NCBI GenBank assembly: GCA_947631945.1
Contig: CANRNI010000031.1
Coordinates: 1 to 34,287 of the forward strand
From: an uncultured Clostridia bacterium
Lineage (GTDB): Bacteria; Bacillota; Clostridia; Oscillospirales; Acutalibacteraceae
DNA length: 34,287 nucleotides
Direction: 5' to 3'
In this document: piece by piece, positions 15,112 through 22,328 of the stretch
How positions within the stretch are numbered: the first letter of the stretch is position 1
How the letters are laid out: each line of letters starts with the position of its first letter
Translations under genes and position numbers: made by a program
Notes under the pieces: model-generated
The model's input: the letters and a program-made list of their open reading frames with translations, nothing else
The model's database searches: none
What the model was told of the DNA's origin: nothing

Positions 15112-15471
15112 ATGGCTGATAATATTGTTCGTGATAAAAGCAAGGTGTTTGCAATTAGAATAATCAAAATGTATAAATTTCTGCTCAAGGAAAAGAGAGA
15201 GTTTATTATTTCCAAGCAGCTTGTCAGAAGCGGAACGAGTATCGGTGCAAATGTGAGTGAAGCGGTTGTTGCACAAAGCAAAAAAGATTTCATTGCAAAA
15301 ATGAACATAGCATTAAAAGAAGCTGCTGAAACGGAATACTGGTTAGAACTGCTACATGAAACGGATTATTTAAATGATGTAGAGTTTGAAAGCATTTACG
15401 ATGATTGCGTTGAACTTAATAAATTGCTGACCTCAATCATCAAGTCATCGAATAATTCTACAGTTTTCTAA
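15112..15471 (+). CDS. Four-helix-bundle protein (23S rRNA intervening-sequence/Avd-like family)
   Basis: A 119-residue protein of the TIGR02436-type four helix bundle family, with typical landmarks: KVFAIRIIKMYKFL, KQLVRSGTSIGANVSEA, and KMNIALKEAAETEYWLELL. Relatives are encoded in rRNA intervening sequences or serve as accessory proteins (Avd) of diversity-generating retroelements, and many are orphans. Its molecular role is not settled; nucleic-acid binding is likely. ATG 15112 has GGAGAA 6 bp before it; the longer upstream frame only translates the repeat. It is the only protein gene on the plus strand, inserted between the tape measure and dit genes and bracketed by inverted TACAAT repeats, so it looks like a passenger on a mobile unit. 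No reverse transcriptase is in the window. Confidence 0.9.
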   Translation: MADNIVRDKSKVFAIRIIKMYKFLLKEKREFIISKQLVRSGTSIGANVSEAVVAQSKKDFIAKMNIALKEAAETEYWLELLHETDYLNDVEFESIYDDCVELNKLLTSIIKSSNNSTVF

Positions 15472-15642
15472 GGCAACACCGCACAAAGACCGGCTAACGC
15501 CTTTGCACGCGATATGCTTGCATATTTTCCGTCAGATTGCCAAAAACTCCTTGAAATACGACAGTATTCCTGCGTCGTTTTTGGCAATCTGACGAAAAAT
15601 CTGACGGCGCATCTCACGCACAATCTCTGTGCGGTATTGCCC
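15471..15642. mobile_element. Second MITE-like element with nested palindromes
   Basis: Terminal inverted repeats of about 19 bp (15471-15489 and 15624-15642; 16 matches), centred on ACCGCAC/GTGCGGT, enclose 130 bp without a gene. Inside is another pair of long inverted arms, CGTCAGATTGCC and GGCAATCTGACG, so the whole can fold into a large structure. It starts at the final base of the TAA of the four-helix-bundle gene. Its TIRs differ from the element at 4543, but both contain the motif ATCTGACG. Confidence 0.68.
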
Positions 15643-15644
15643 TA

Positions 15645-15708
15645 ATTTAAAATTTACAATGTACAATGAGAGAAAAATTGTACATTGTAAATTATACATT
15701 ATACATTA
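15645..15708. repeat. TACAAT-rich inverted repeat at the tape measure stop codon
   Basis: Left arm about 15645-15667 and right arm 15678-15708 are complementary, separated by about 10 bp. The right arm ends exactly in the TAA stop of the tape measure gene (TTA at 15706-15708). It closes the inserted block that begins at 15032. Confidence 0.75.
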
Positions 15709-18198
15709 AGCAAACACCGCCCCTTTCCGTTCAATTGCCGATTGGATCATCTGCATAACATTATCCGCTATGGCTCTTTCGCTTTGCCCTTGGGCAGCAT
15801 AGATGTTTAAAATGATGTCACCGAATGAAGTTGTGCCGCCAGCCGGTGCATACGGTAAAGAACCGCTGACAACAGGATTTACATTTGCTGAAAAGTCAAA
15901 CTCTGTCGGCACAACGGCAGTCATATCTTTTTCCACCTGTTTCATAGTGTTTTCAAAGCCTTCTCCGAGACCCAGAGCGAGGTTCTTACCCACCTGATCC
16001 CGGAATACCGTTGACGGCGAGTGGATACCGAAAACGCCCTTGATAGCGGAAATGATAGAGCTTCCCATGCCGCGGATTTTGTTTACCACCCAGCCGAGCG
16101 CGTTGCTCATGCCGTTCCAAAGACCCGTAAGCAGGCTGTAGCCGACATTTTTAAGAGAGCCGATGCCGTTACTCAGAGCGTTGACTATTGAAGTGATGAT
16201 TTTCGGTATATTGGAAACGATGGAGGAAATGGCTGAGGGCAAATTCTGTATCAGCGATTTAAGGAGCGTTAATCCGGCATTGGCGATCTTCGGAACGCTG
16301 TTTGATATGGCGGTCACAAGTCCCGATATGATCTGCGGGACCGCCGCGGCAACAGCGGAGATTATCTGCGGCAGACTGTTTACCAGGGAGGTCAGGAGTA
16401 TTATGCCCATGTTGATGATCAGCGGAATATTCGATGTCAGCGCGTTTATTATACTTGTTATGATTTGCGGCACAACGGCGACGATCGCATTGATGATCAC
16501 CGGCAGATTTGCAGTCAGTGACGACAGAAGCTGTACGCCTGTTTCGATTATCAGAGGGATAGCTCCCACTATGAAAGTTACGATGCTTTCGATGATTTGC
16601 GGCAGTGCGGCTGCCAAAACAGGTATCGAATCCAGAATACCTTGTGTAAGCCCCGTGACGAGCTGAAGCGCCGCATTCAAAATCATCGGCAGATTATCGA
16701 TGAGCGTCTGCACGATCTGCATAACGACGCTTATGACTGCGGGGATCAAGTTTGGCAGGGCTTCGGCAATACCGCTTACAACGGAAGTGATTATCTGCAT
16801 GGCCGCCGTAACCACCTGCGGTAAAAGATTGATAAGCGAGGTCACGATTTCATTTATGATCTCCACCACTACAGGTAAAAGCGTGGGAATAGCCGAGAGA
16901 ATACCTTCCGCAAGGGACGCGATAATTGTCGGGGCGCTCTCCAGTACCGCGCCTGCCACCATGGTTATGAGATTTACCGCCTGCGGGATCATCTCGGATA
17001 TGCTGCCGATAAGCCCTATCACGCCGTTTTGGATCTCGTTTGCCGCTTCCTCATTGCCAGCTGCAAGGTCGGAAAGACCGTCCATGATAAGAGTAAGCGA
17101 CGGAAGCATTTCACCCATAACACTGTTCTTTACTCCGCCGAAGGTGCTTTGCAGCTTTGTGAGACTGTCCTCAAAAGCGGCGCTCGCTTTTACCGCGTCG
17201 TCACTCATCACCATACCGTAATTTCCGGCTTCATCAAGGAGAGCCTTTGTAGCTTCTTCTGTTTGATTCAACAGCGGCAGCAGATCCTGCCCGCTTTTGC
17301 CGAACATATCGTTCGCGAGAGCTGCTTTTTCAGTTTCGTCAGAAACATTCTGCAAAGCCGCAACGGTCATCTCAAAAATATCTTCTCTGGACTTATCCTT
17401 GATATCGTCTATGGAAATGCCGAGCCTTGAGAATTTCTCCGTGGCTGAGTCAGAGCCGTTTTTCGCGTCGTCTATGGTGTTGGTAAGCGTTTTTAAGCCT
17501 GTGGTACACGCTCCCATGGAAGTTCCGGCAAGGTTCATGGCGTAGTCCCATTTCTGATAGGCTTCGTAGCTTAGACCTACCTTCTGGCTTTGCTTTTCAA
17601 TGGAATCGCCGTATTCGGCCGTATCGTTTGCCAAATCCCAAATGGCTTTGCCTGCGGCTGCTGCTGCCGTGCCTATTGCTGTTACTGCCGCCGCTGCGGC
17701 TGTCGCGACAGTGTCGACCACATCTTTGAACTTTGAAAACTTACTCTCAGCTTCATTTGCGGTATCGCCGCTTTCTTCCAAGGAATCGGAAAAATCACCG
17801 ATGGAATCTTCGGCGTTCGCCTGAGTATTCGATAGTTCATCAATGGCCTTTTCGTTATCGGCAACTTCTCGTTCCATGGTGTTCAACGCGGCTTCCGCGT
17901 TGTTGAGCTGTATCTGCCACGATTGTGTTCGCCTATCGTTTTCACCGAAGGAGGCCGCCGCGTTTTCAAGAGCGGAGCGTAAGACCTCGATTTTCTGCTT
18001 TTGTGCTTCGATCTCTTTATTCAGGACGGTGTTTTTCGCTGTCAGTGATTCCACCGATTTGTTGTTTGAATCAAACTGCGAAGTGGCGAGCTTCATCTCT
18101 GAACCCAGTACTTTGAACGATTGGTTGATCTCGCTGAGCGCGGATTTGAACTCCTTTTCTCCCTCAAGACCGATTTTTAAACCGAAATCCGATGCTAT
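15706..18198 (-). CDS. Tail tape measure protein; start codon appears to be ATA
   Basis: An approximately 830-residue protein that sets tail length and fills the tail tube. It has a coiled-coil N-terminus (about 35-145), an alanine/glycine-rich helix, long stretches of hydrophobic heptads (about 370-640) and a C-terminal GIHSPS motif seen in Firmicute tape measure proteins. The first ATG in frame (18094-18096) lacks a binding site and begins inside the conserved coiled coil. The frame stays open 34 codons further to an ATA at 18196-18198, preceded by AAAGGAGG at ideal spacing; the encoded ASDFGLKIGLEGEKEF is the usual family start after Met. So the native ATG has apparently become ATA. Translation could be weak or begin internally; a sequencing error is possible. 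Confidence 0.88.
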   Translation of the reverse strand: MASDFGLKIGLEGEKEFKSALSEINQSFKVLGSEMKLATSQFDSNNKSVESLTAKNTVLNKEIEAQKQKIEVLRSALENAAASFGENDRRTQSWQIQLNNAEAALNTMEREVADNEKAIDELSNTQANAEDSIGDFSDSLEESGDTANEAESKFSKFKDVVDTVATAAAAAVTAIGTAAAAAGKAIWDLANDTAEYGDSIEKQSQKVGLSYEAYQKWDYAMNLAGTSMGACTTGLKTLTNTIDDAKNGSDSATEKFSRLGISIDDIKDKSREDIFEMTVAALQNVSDETEKAALANDMFGKSGQDLLPLLNQTEEATKALLDEAGNYGMVMSDDAVKASAAFEDSLTKLQSTFGGVKNSVMGEMLPSLTLIMDGLSDLAAGNEEAANEIQNGVIGLIGSISEMIPQAVNLITMVAGAVLESAPTIIASLAEGILSAIPTLLPVVVEIINEIVTSLINLLPQVVTAAMQIITSVVSGIAEALPNLIPAVISVVMQIVQTLIDNLPMILNAALQLVTGLTQGILDSIPVLAAALPQIIESIVTFIVGAIPLIIETGVQLLSSLTANLPVIINAIVAVVPQIITSIINALTSNIPLIINMGIILLTSLVNSLPQIISAVAAAVPQIISGLVTAISNSVPKIANAGLTLLKSLIQNLPSAISSIVSNIPKIITSIVNALSNGIGSLKNVGYSLLTGLWNGMSNALGWVVNKIRGMGSSIISAIKGVFGIHSPSTVFRDQVGKNLALGLGEGFENTMKQVEKDMTAVVPTEFDFSANVNPVVSGSLPYAPAGGTTSFGDIILNIYAAQGQSERAIADNVMQMIQSAIERKGAVFA

Positions 18199-18250
18199 AA
18201 CGATTCCTCCTTTCGCAAATATGAAAGCGGCCCCGCGTTACACGAAGCCG

Positions 18251-19087
18251 CTAAGACGTTATGATTTTGTATTTTTTCGTTGTATCGATTGACGTTTTAT
18301 CCGCTTTTACCCATGCGCTGTTTTGCTTAACATAAACGTTTGCGGCTTCGGTGAAAGTTCCGTTCTGTTTCAGATAAACGCCTGTCGGTATTTTCTCAAA
18401 CACACCTTCGATATTTTCGACAGTTTCATTTGCCCATATCTGATCTCTTGTATATGTGTAGTTGTTTGAATAGGTTATGTAACCGGTATAACCGACCCTG
18501 CGCCAGCCGACAAATCTGTATCCCGCGTCAGGTACGGCTTTGAATGTCCAGCTTGCTCCGCTCTGTATCACGGAGTTAAACTGCGTAATTTCATGGGTGC
18601 CGCCGCCCGACACCGTTCCGCCGCCGTTCGCGGATAAATTCACCGTGTATGTGGGCAAAAAATATGTCCATTCCGCATAAGCGGAGTTACAAGTATACTT
18701 TCGTATAACCGTTGCGGTCATTGTGACCGCGAGTCTCGAATAGGGAGTTCCGATAATTCCGCTGTCAGATGTGCCGGATATGTAATAGAGTGACGGAATA
18801 TTACCCGAAATGGCTGTATTGGAGTTGCCGATTATCTCACTGCCGCCGCATATTTTGTATCCGCTCCGGTATGGTGATGAGTCGGAAAAATACCACCACG
18901 CGTCTGCTTTGGCTGAAAGTGAAGTTTTCGCCAGACAGAAAAGATAAATGCCTGTCACAGCCGAATACTGCGGTATATTTTTCCTGACCTCAGCGTTTAT
19001 GTCGCTTATGGCCGCCGAGTGATAATGGTCAAATGTGTAGCCGGTTGCGGAATGCGCGTCCGATAATGTATATCTGTATATAGGCAT
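18251..19087 (-). CDS. Fibre/adhesin-like virion protein with divergent InlB repeat
   Basis: A 278-residue protein. A Tyr/Ser-rich N-terminal region without a family I recognise is followed at about 147-230 by a divergent InlB-type beta-grasp repeat (VNLSANGGGTVSGGG...GYRFVGWRRVG), common in surface adhesins. The C-terminus has a short tandem motif (VYLKQNGTF.. / VYVKQNSAWVKA). It probably decorates the tail and binds cell-surface carbohydrate or protein. It follows two fibre-like genes by 7 bp and lies upstream of the tape measure gene. A small hairpin (about 18226-18252) overlaps its stop codon. Confidence 0.65.
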   Translation of the reverse strand: MPIYRYTLSDAHSATGYTFDHYHSAAISDINAEVRKNIPQYSAVTGIYLFCLAKTSLSAKADAWWYFSDSSPYRSGYKICGGSEIIGNSNTAISGNIPSLYYISGTSDSGIIGTPYSRLAVTMTATVIRKYTCNSAYAEWTYFLPTYTVNLSANGGGTVSGGGTHEITQFNSVIQSGASWTFKAVPDAGYRFVGWRRVGYTGYITYSNNYTYTRDQIWANETVENIEGVFEKIPTGVYLKQNGTFTEAANVYVKQNSAWVKADKTSIDTTKKYKIITS

Positions 19088-19094
19088 TTATCCG

Positions 19095-19310
19095 TCACCC
19101 CAAATCAAGATAAAGATCGCCGTCCTTCCCGAGAGAAGATGACGGGATCCCTGTACCCGTGTAACAATTCTGTACGCTGAGAGTTCCGGTCACCGCTTTG
19201 CCGGACTTGTCATGGGCTGTGTATCCTGAAAGAAGATTATCAGCGGAAACGGTATCCTCCGTCAGATCAACAAGAACGGCGGCGCCGTATACAACTTTGT
19301 TTATCGCCAT
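19095..19310 (-). CDS. Short tail-fibre-like protein, N-terminal module
   Basis: A 71-residue protein opening INKVVYG, then LVDLTEDTV and LLSGYTAHDKSG. This is the same module that starts the next gene upstream (19400-19981), so one arose by duplication or both drew on a shared exchangeable module. Such TAHDKSG segments are common in tail-fibre proteins of Firmicute phages. The start at 19308-19310 has AAAGGA upstream; the longer frame merely reads through the adjoining TACAAT repeat. The C-terminus (GTGIPSSSLGKDGDLYLD) resembles collagen-like fibre linkers. It is probably a fibre fragment or accessory. Confidence 0.65.
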   Translation of the reverse strand: MAINKVVYGAAVLVDLTEDTVSADNLLSGYTAHDKSGKAVTGTLSVQNCYTGTGIPSSSLGKDGDLYLDLG

Positions 19311-19322
19311 AAAATCGTCCTT

Positions 19323-19402
19323 TCTAATGTAGAATTTATAATTTACAATGTATAATTGAGGTTCCTGCGAATTGTAAATTCTACATTGTAAATTGTACAT
19401 TA
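19323..19402. repeat. TACAAT-rich inverted repeat at a stop codon
   Basis: Two arms (about 19323-19357 and 19370-19402) of TTTACAAT-type units flank a core GAGGTTCCTGCGA. The right end supplies the stop of the 19400-19981 gene (TTA at 19400-19402), and the left end stops just short of the binding site of the next gene. Confidence 0.8.
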
Positions 19403-19981
19403 GTTACTACCTATGGTCACGGTCACGCCGCCCGCCGCGTTATCGCTCTCGGCATAAGGGATCGCCGCTACGACTACCTGCGACAGATAGTCGATGTTTT
19501 CATCCGGCAGTACGGTCTGTTCCGTTATCTTCGGTGTCACGGATTTGCTTTGAGCCGTAACACTGCTTGACGGTTCACAAGTACCGATAACACCGAGAAT
19601 TTCAACACCTTGTTTGATGTTGCCTTCAGTGATTTTTGCTTTCTCTGTTGCATCAATTGACACCTTACCGCTGCCGTCATGAAAGCCTATCGGAACGGAG
19701 ATCTCGTCATTTACATTGCTTATCGTTTCATGAATGCTCCCGTTGTTCGGCATGGTGCCGGTGATCTTCGCGCCTCTCGCGTATGCCGTTTTTCCCTCAA
19801 GCATCTCGGCAACACCTACCGTCGCGTCGGCGGAATCCACATCAAACGGACAAGCGCCTGTGATGACCGCGCCGCTCTTGTCGTGAGCAGTCTGTCCGGA
19901 AAGCAGGGTATCCTCCGATACCGTATCGCCCGTAAGGTCGATAAGCGTCTGACTTCCGAAAATGACCTTGTTAATATCCAT
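19400..19981 (-). CDS. Tail-fibre-like structural protein
   Basis: A 193-residue protein. Its N-terminus (INKVIFG...LIDLTGDTV...LLSGQTAHDKSG) is the module shared with the gene at 19095-19310, and a second related unit follows (MLEGKTAYARGAKITGTMPNNG). The C-terminus (VVVAAIPYAESDNAAGGVTVTIG) matches that of the protein at 20082-20336. A modular repeat structure like this is typical of phage fibre or baseplate proteins. The start at 19979-19981 is preferred over the ATG 9 bp upstream because the latter lies inside AAAGGATG. Confidence 0.7.
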   Translation of the reverse strand: MDINKVIFGSQTLIDLTGDTVSEDTLLSGQTAHDKSGAVITGACPFDVDSADATVGVAEMLEGKTAYARGAKITGTMPNNGSIHETISNVNDEISVPIGFHDGSGKVSIDATEKAKITEGNIKQGVEILGVIGTCEPSSSVTAQSKSVTPKITEQTVLPDENIDYLSQVVVAAIPYAESDNAAGGVTVTIGSN

Positions 19982-19993
19982 AAAAATCATCCT

Positions 19994-20084
19994 TTCTAAT
20001 GTAGAATTTATAATTTACAATGTACAATTGAGGGTCCCGCGGATTTAAATAATTGTAAATTCTACATTGTACATTGTACATTCA
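19994..20084. repeat. TACAAT-rich inverted repeat at a stop codon
   Basis: Arms of about 35 bp (19994-20028 and 20049-20084) with core GAGGGTCCCGCGGAT. The right arm runs into the TGA stop of the 20082-20336 gene (TCA at 20082-20084). The left arm is nearly identical to that of the 19323 copy, showing recent spread. Confidence 0.8.
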
Positions 20085-20336
20085 ATAAGTTCTTCCTATC
20101 ACGGCTGTCACGCCGTTTTGATCGTTTGAAACCTCATAATACGGTATCTCACGGAGCAGAATATCCTGAGTGAGATATGTGTCACGGGTACTTAGTGTCT
20201 GCGGTGTTACTTCCGGCGTCAGTTCATATTCGCCGTCATATTCGGGGTAATTTGCGAATGCAATACCCTGACCGAAACAAACATGAAAAGGTTTATCTTC
20301 CGCAAATCTTACCTTAAACACCATTCTATATTTCAC
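20082..20336 (-). CDS. Small tail/baseplate-associated protein
   Basis: An 84-residue protein if begun at GTG (20334-20336), or 80 residues from the ATG at 20322-20324; the latter has better spacing to GGTGA. The C-terminal segment IPYYEVSNDQNGVTAVIG parallels the end of the 19400-19981 protein, so both probably belong to one fibre or baseplate assembly. It overlaps the preceding gene by 11 bp. No catalytic motif is visible. Confidence 0.6.
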   Translation of the reverse strand: MKYRMVFKVRFAEDKPFHVCFGQGIAFANYPEYDGEYELTPEVTPQTLSTRDTYLTQDILLREIPYYEVSNDQNGVTAVIGRTY

Positions 20337-20628
20337 CGTCCTTGAGCAATTCTTCGGCGGAAACGGTAATGATATTTGAAGCGAGTGCTTCTCCCGCAGC
20401 GGTTTTCACTCTTATCTGTATTCGCACCTGACCGGGAGAAAAAAGCAATGTTTCAGCTTGCGTCAGCTTTACAATAAACGATTCATCTGTTACGGCTATA
20501 TCGTCTATGGTTTTTTCAATAACAGTTTTCTCACTCTGTTTGTAGGTGATGAAAACCTTATCGAATTTCGCGCCGCTCAGACTTTCGCCAAAGGTAAAGG
20601 TGTGGGTCGGCGTTGTACCTCTCTGCAT
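20326..20628 (-). CDS. Phage structural protein of unknown function
   Basis: A 100-residue protein (MQRGTTPTHTFTFGE...) with beta-strand-rich sequence and the pattern VFITYKQ...VIEKTIDD...LTQAETLLF...VRIQIRVKT, known from small proteins near fibre genes of Firmicute phages. I do not know a defined function. The start at 20626-20628 follows GGAGGGGG by 7 bp, 16 bp after the stop of the frameshifted chaperone frame; a longer upstream frame would overlap that gene. Confidence 0.65.
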   Translation of the reverse strand: MQRGTTPTHTFTFGESLSGAKFDKVFITYKQSEKTVIEKTIDDIAVTDESFIVKLTQAETLLFSPGQVRIQIRVKTAAGEALASNIITVSAEELLKDGEI

Positions 20629-20644
20629 CGTTTTTCCCCCTCCT

Positions 20645-20848
20645 TCATATTCCGTCGGGAATAATATCGTCAATGAACAGCAGGACTTTCGGCTTCGCGA
20701 GACCGTTATACTGTTTATGACATTCCCACAGATCCATCAGCAGACCGAACGGCATCAGTCCGACTTCATCTAAGCTCAAATGAAGCTGGGCGATGCCGTA
20801 ATACAAAAGCCGGGTAAACAATTCATCATCGCTTACTCGGCTCCTGCG
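20645..20848 (-). CDS. Downstream (T) frame of the tail assembly chaperone, reached by -1 frameshift
   Basis: After the slippery heptamer A AAA AAC (minus strand, 20854-20848) the -1 frame stays open for 67 codons, reading SDDELFTRLLYYGIAQL...LMPFGLLMDLWECHKQ, and ends at TGA 20645-20647. This is the characteristic sequence of the T part of GT-type chaperones in Firmicute siphophages. It has no start of its own. A single -1 slip gives a 189-residue GT fusion. GT recruits the major tail protein to the tape measure during tail assembly and is absent from the virion. Confidence 0.85.
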   Translation of the reverse strand, partial: RRSRVSDDELFTRLLYYGIAQLHLSLDEVGLMPFGLLMDLWECHKQYNGLAKPKVLLFIDDIIPDGI

Positions 20849-21213
20849 TTTTTTAAGTCCGGCTCACTTTCAATATTTCTCTTTGTGCCTTTGTAGAGCG
20901 CTTCCGTCAGGGCGTTTTTATATCCCGCCAAATCGAAAGGTGTTGTCAGAAGCTCCACCGTTTCTTCCGTGAGCAAATCACGCTTATCTTCATTTTTAAG
21001 ATTATGAATAAGTATACTCTGATTCGCAAGCAGAGTGATAAGCCAGACGATCTCATCGATCGCCATTTCAAAGTTTTCCGTTTTCATCAGCTTATCGCCG
21101 AGATTTTCAAGACCGCCGTATCTTGCGGCGATTTCTTTTGTCGCCTTGGTAGTCAAGAGCAATTCATACTCTTCACCGCCGATCAAAATTTCCGCGCTGC
21201 GTTCTGTATGCAT
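20833..21213 (-). CDS. Tail assembly chaperone, G product
   Basis: A 126-residue protein with the profile of siphophage tail assembly chaperones (ILIGGEEYELLLTTKATKEIAARYGGLENLGDKL). It is encoded between the major tail protein and the tape measure region, the conserved place for this gene. Most ribosomes terminate at TAA 20833-20835 to give G. A fraction should slip at A AAA AAC near the 3' end to make the longer GT protein. The ratio of G to GT controls tail assembly in related phages. Confidence 0.88.
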   Translation of the reverse strand: MHTERSAEILIGGEEYELLLTTKATKEIAARYGGLENLGDKLMKTENFEMAIDEIVWLITLLANQSILIHNLKNEDKRDLLTEETVELLTTPFDLAGYKNALTEALYKGTKRNIESEPDLKNAGAE

Positions 21214-21227
21214 TGAAAGACCTCTCC

Positions 21228-21851
21228 TTACTTTTTAGCCGCTGCAACGGGCGTGCCGTTCGCCGCCGCAATGGGTGATGCGTATTTCGGCTCGTACACC
21301 TCTTTATACCAGTTTGTAATTGTATCGGCTGCCGCTTCACCCTCTGTCGCTTCCGCCTTCCACGGATGCCTGCCGGCTGAATCCTCTTTATTTCTCCGGA
21401 AAATGGCGCCTTCAATCGTAGGCGTCGAGAAGGTAATGCTGTCGCCTTTGGTGGCAAGATTTGTCGCCGGAATACCGAAGATCACTCTGTAAAGCCAGTA
21501 GTATTTGTATTTTCCGTTGGCTTTCCTTGCTCTGAAACCGATGGCGACGGGCGTACCGCCGTCCTCCGCTGCGGAAACGACCACCTTGTTAGAGTCGATG
21601 GCAGCTCCCGTAAGATCGGACGCCGCGTCGTGACCGATGTCGTCCACGCCTAATGAAAGCGTTCCCGATTTAAACTCTTTGACCATTTCCGCCGCTCCGT
21701 CGTCAGCGTAAAGTATTGCCTCGGCAAGCTCTACCGAAAGATCGGCGGAGATCGCTTTCGCAAGCTGTACGGGAGCGCCGTAGGTTTCATCACCGCTCTC
21801 GTCCTCGGTGATTTTTGAGTAGTATAATTTATCAAGACCAATCGTAGCCAT
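21228..21851 (-). CDS. Major tail protein, phi13 family
   Basis: A 207-residue tail tube subunit. It starts ATIGLDKLYYSKI and contains AEAILYADDGAAE, VDDIGHDAAS and VIFGIPATNLATKGDSITF, all features of phi13-type major tail proteins of Firmicute phages. It polymerises into hexameric rings around the tape measure protein. It is followed 14 bp later by the chaperone gene, the usual order. The C-terminal about 25 residues (ASPIAAANGTPVAAAKK) are low-complexity. Confidence 0.92.
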   Translation of the reverse strand: MATIGLDKLYYSKITEDESGDETYGAPVQLAKAISADLSVELAEAILYADDGAAEMVKEFKSGTLSLGVDDIGHDAASDLTGAAIDSNKVVVSAAEDGGTPVAIGFRARKANGKYKYYWLYRVIFGIPATNLATKGDSITFSTPTIEGAIFRRNKEDSAGRHPWKAEATEGEAAADTITNWYKEVYEPKYASPIAAANGTPVAAAKK

Positions 21852-21877
21852 AATATTTTTCTCCTTTGTTGAAAAAT

Positions 21878-21992
21878 CAATTTATATTGTACAATGTATA
21901 ATTTACAATTAAAGGGTCCTGCGGATATCAGTTAAAATGCTCACGTAGTGAGCCACCATAATTATACATTGTAAATTGTGAATTATGCATTA
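21878..21992. repeat. TACAAT-rich inverted repeat with extra hairpin
   Basis: Outer arms (about 21878-21911 and 21957-21992) of TACAAT units surround core AAAGGGTCCTGCGGAT and an additional small hairpin, GCTCACGTAGTGAGC. The right arm joins the TAA stop of the 21990-22328 gene. This is the longest gene-less copy of the family. Confidence 0.78.
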
Positions 21993-22328
21993 TAAAGGCT
22001 CATAGATTTTCATAATGTCAATACAGTAATGAAAGTAGCCTGTTTCGTTCTCATAACCGATGTATTTTCGATCGGTTATTGTAAAATCCGCTTTCAGAAG
22101 AGAGCGGACTATCGCGTTTTTCTCTTTTGTGTAACTGCCTTTGCAGTAGAGTGAAAGCCTTGCTTCCTGAATATCATATCCGGGAGCATTGTCCGCATGA
22201 AGTTCAAAAGTATCGACAAGCGGTATGATAACGATATATTTATCGGGAGCGGTATCCGAAAACACGCCCGTTTCAAAGGGAATGCCGATAGGAGTGAGAA
22301 GCGCGTTCAGATCTTCAAGTATGCTCAT
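21990..22328 (-). CDS. Tail completion/terminator protein
   Basis: A 112-residue protein (MSILEDLNALLTPIGIPFETGVFSDTAPDKYIVIIPL...) in the slot just before the major tail protein. Its size and sequence pattern match the tail terminator or completion proteins of HK97-like siphophages, which cap the tail and connect it to the head. Its start overlaps the stop of the HK97 gp10-like gene by four bases. Confidence 0.75.
   Translation of the reverse strand: MSILEDLNALLTPIGIPFETGVFSDTAPDKYIVIIPLVDTFELHADNAPGYDIQEARLSLYCKGSYTKEKNAIVRSLLKADFTITDRKYIGYENETGYFHYCIDIMKIYEPL

Noticed and set aside
15112-15471. Diversity-generating retroelement (Avd-like protein beside tail genes)
   Set aside because: No reverse transcriptase gene and no template/variable repeat pair is visible; the C-terminal domain of the tip protein is not a C-type lectin variable region.
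19323-20084. CRISPR-like array from repeated TACAAT tracts
   Set aside because: Repeats are inverted pairs of variable length without uniform spacers, separated by whole genes, and no cas genes are present.
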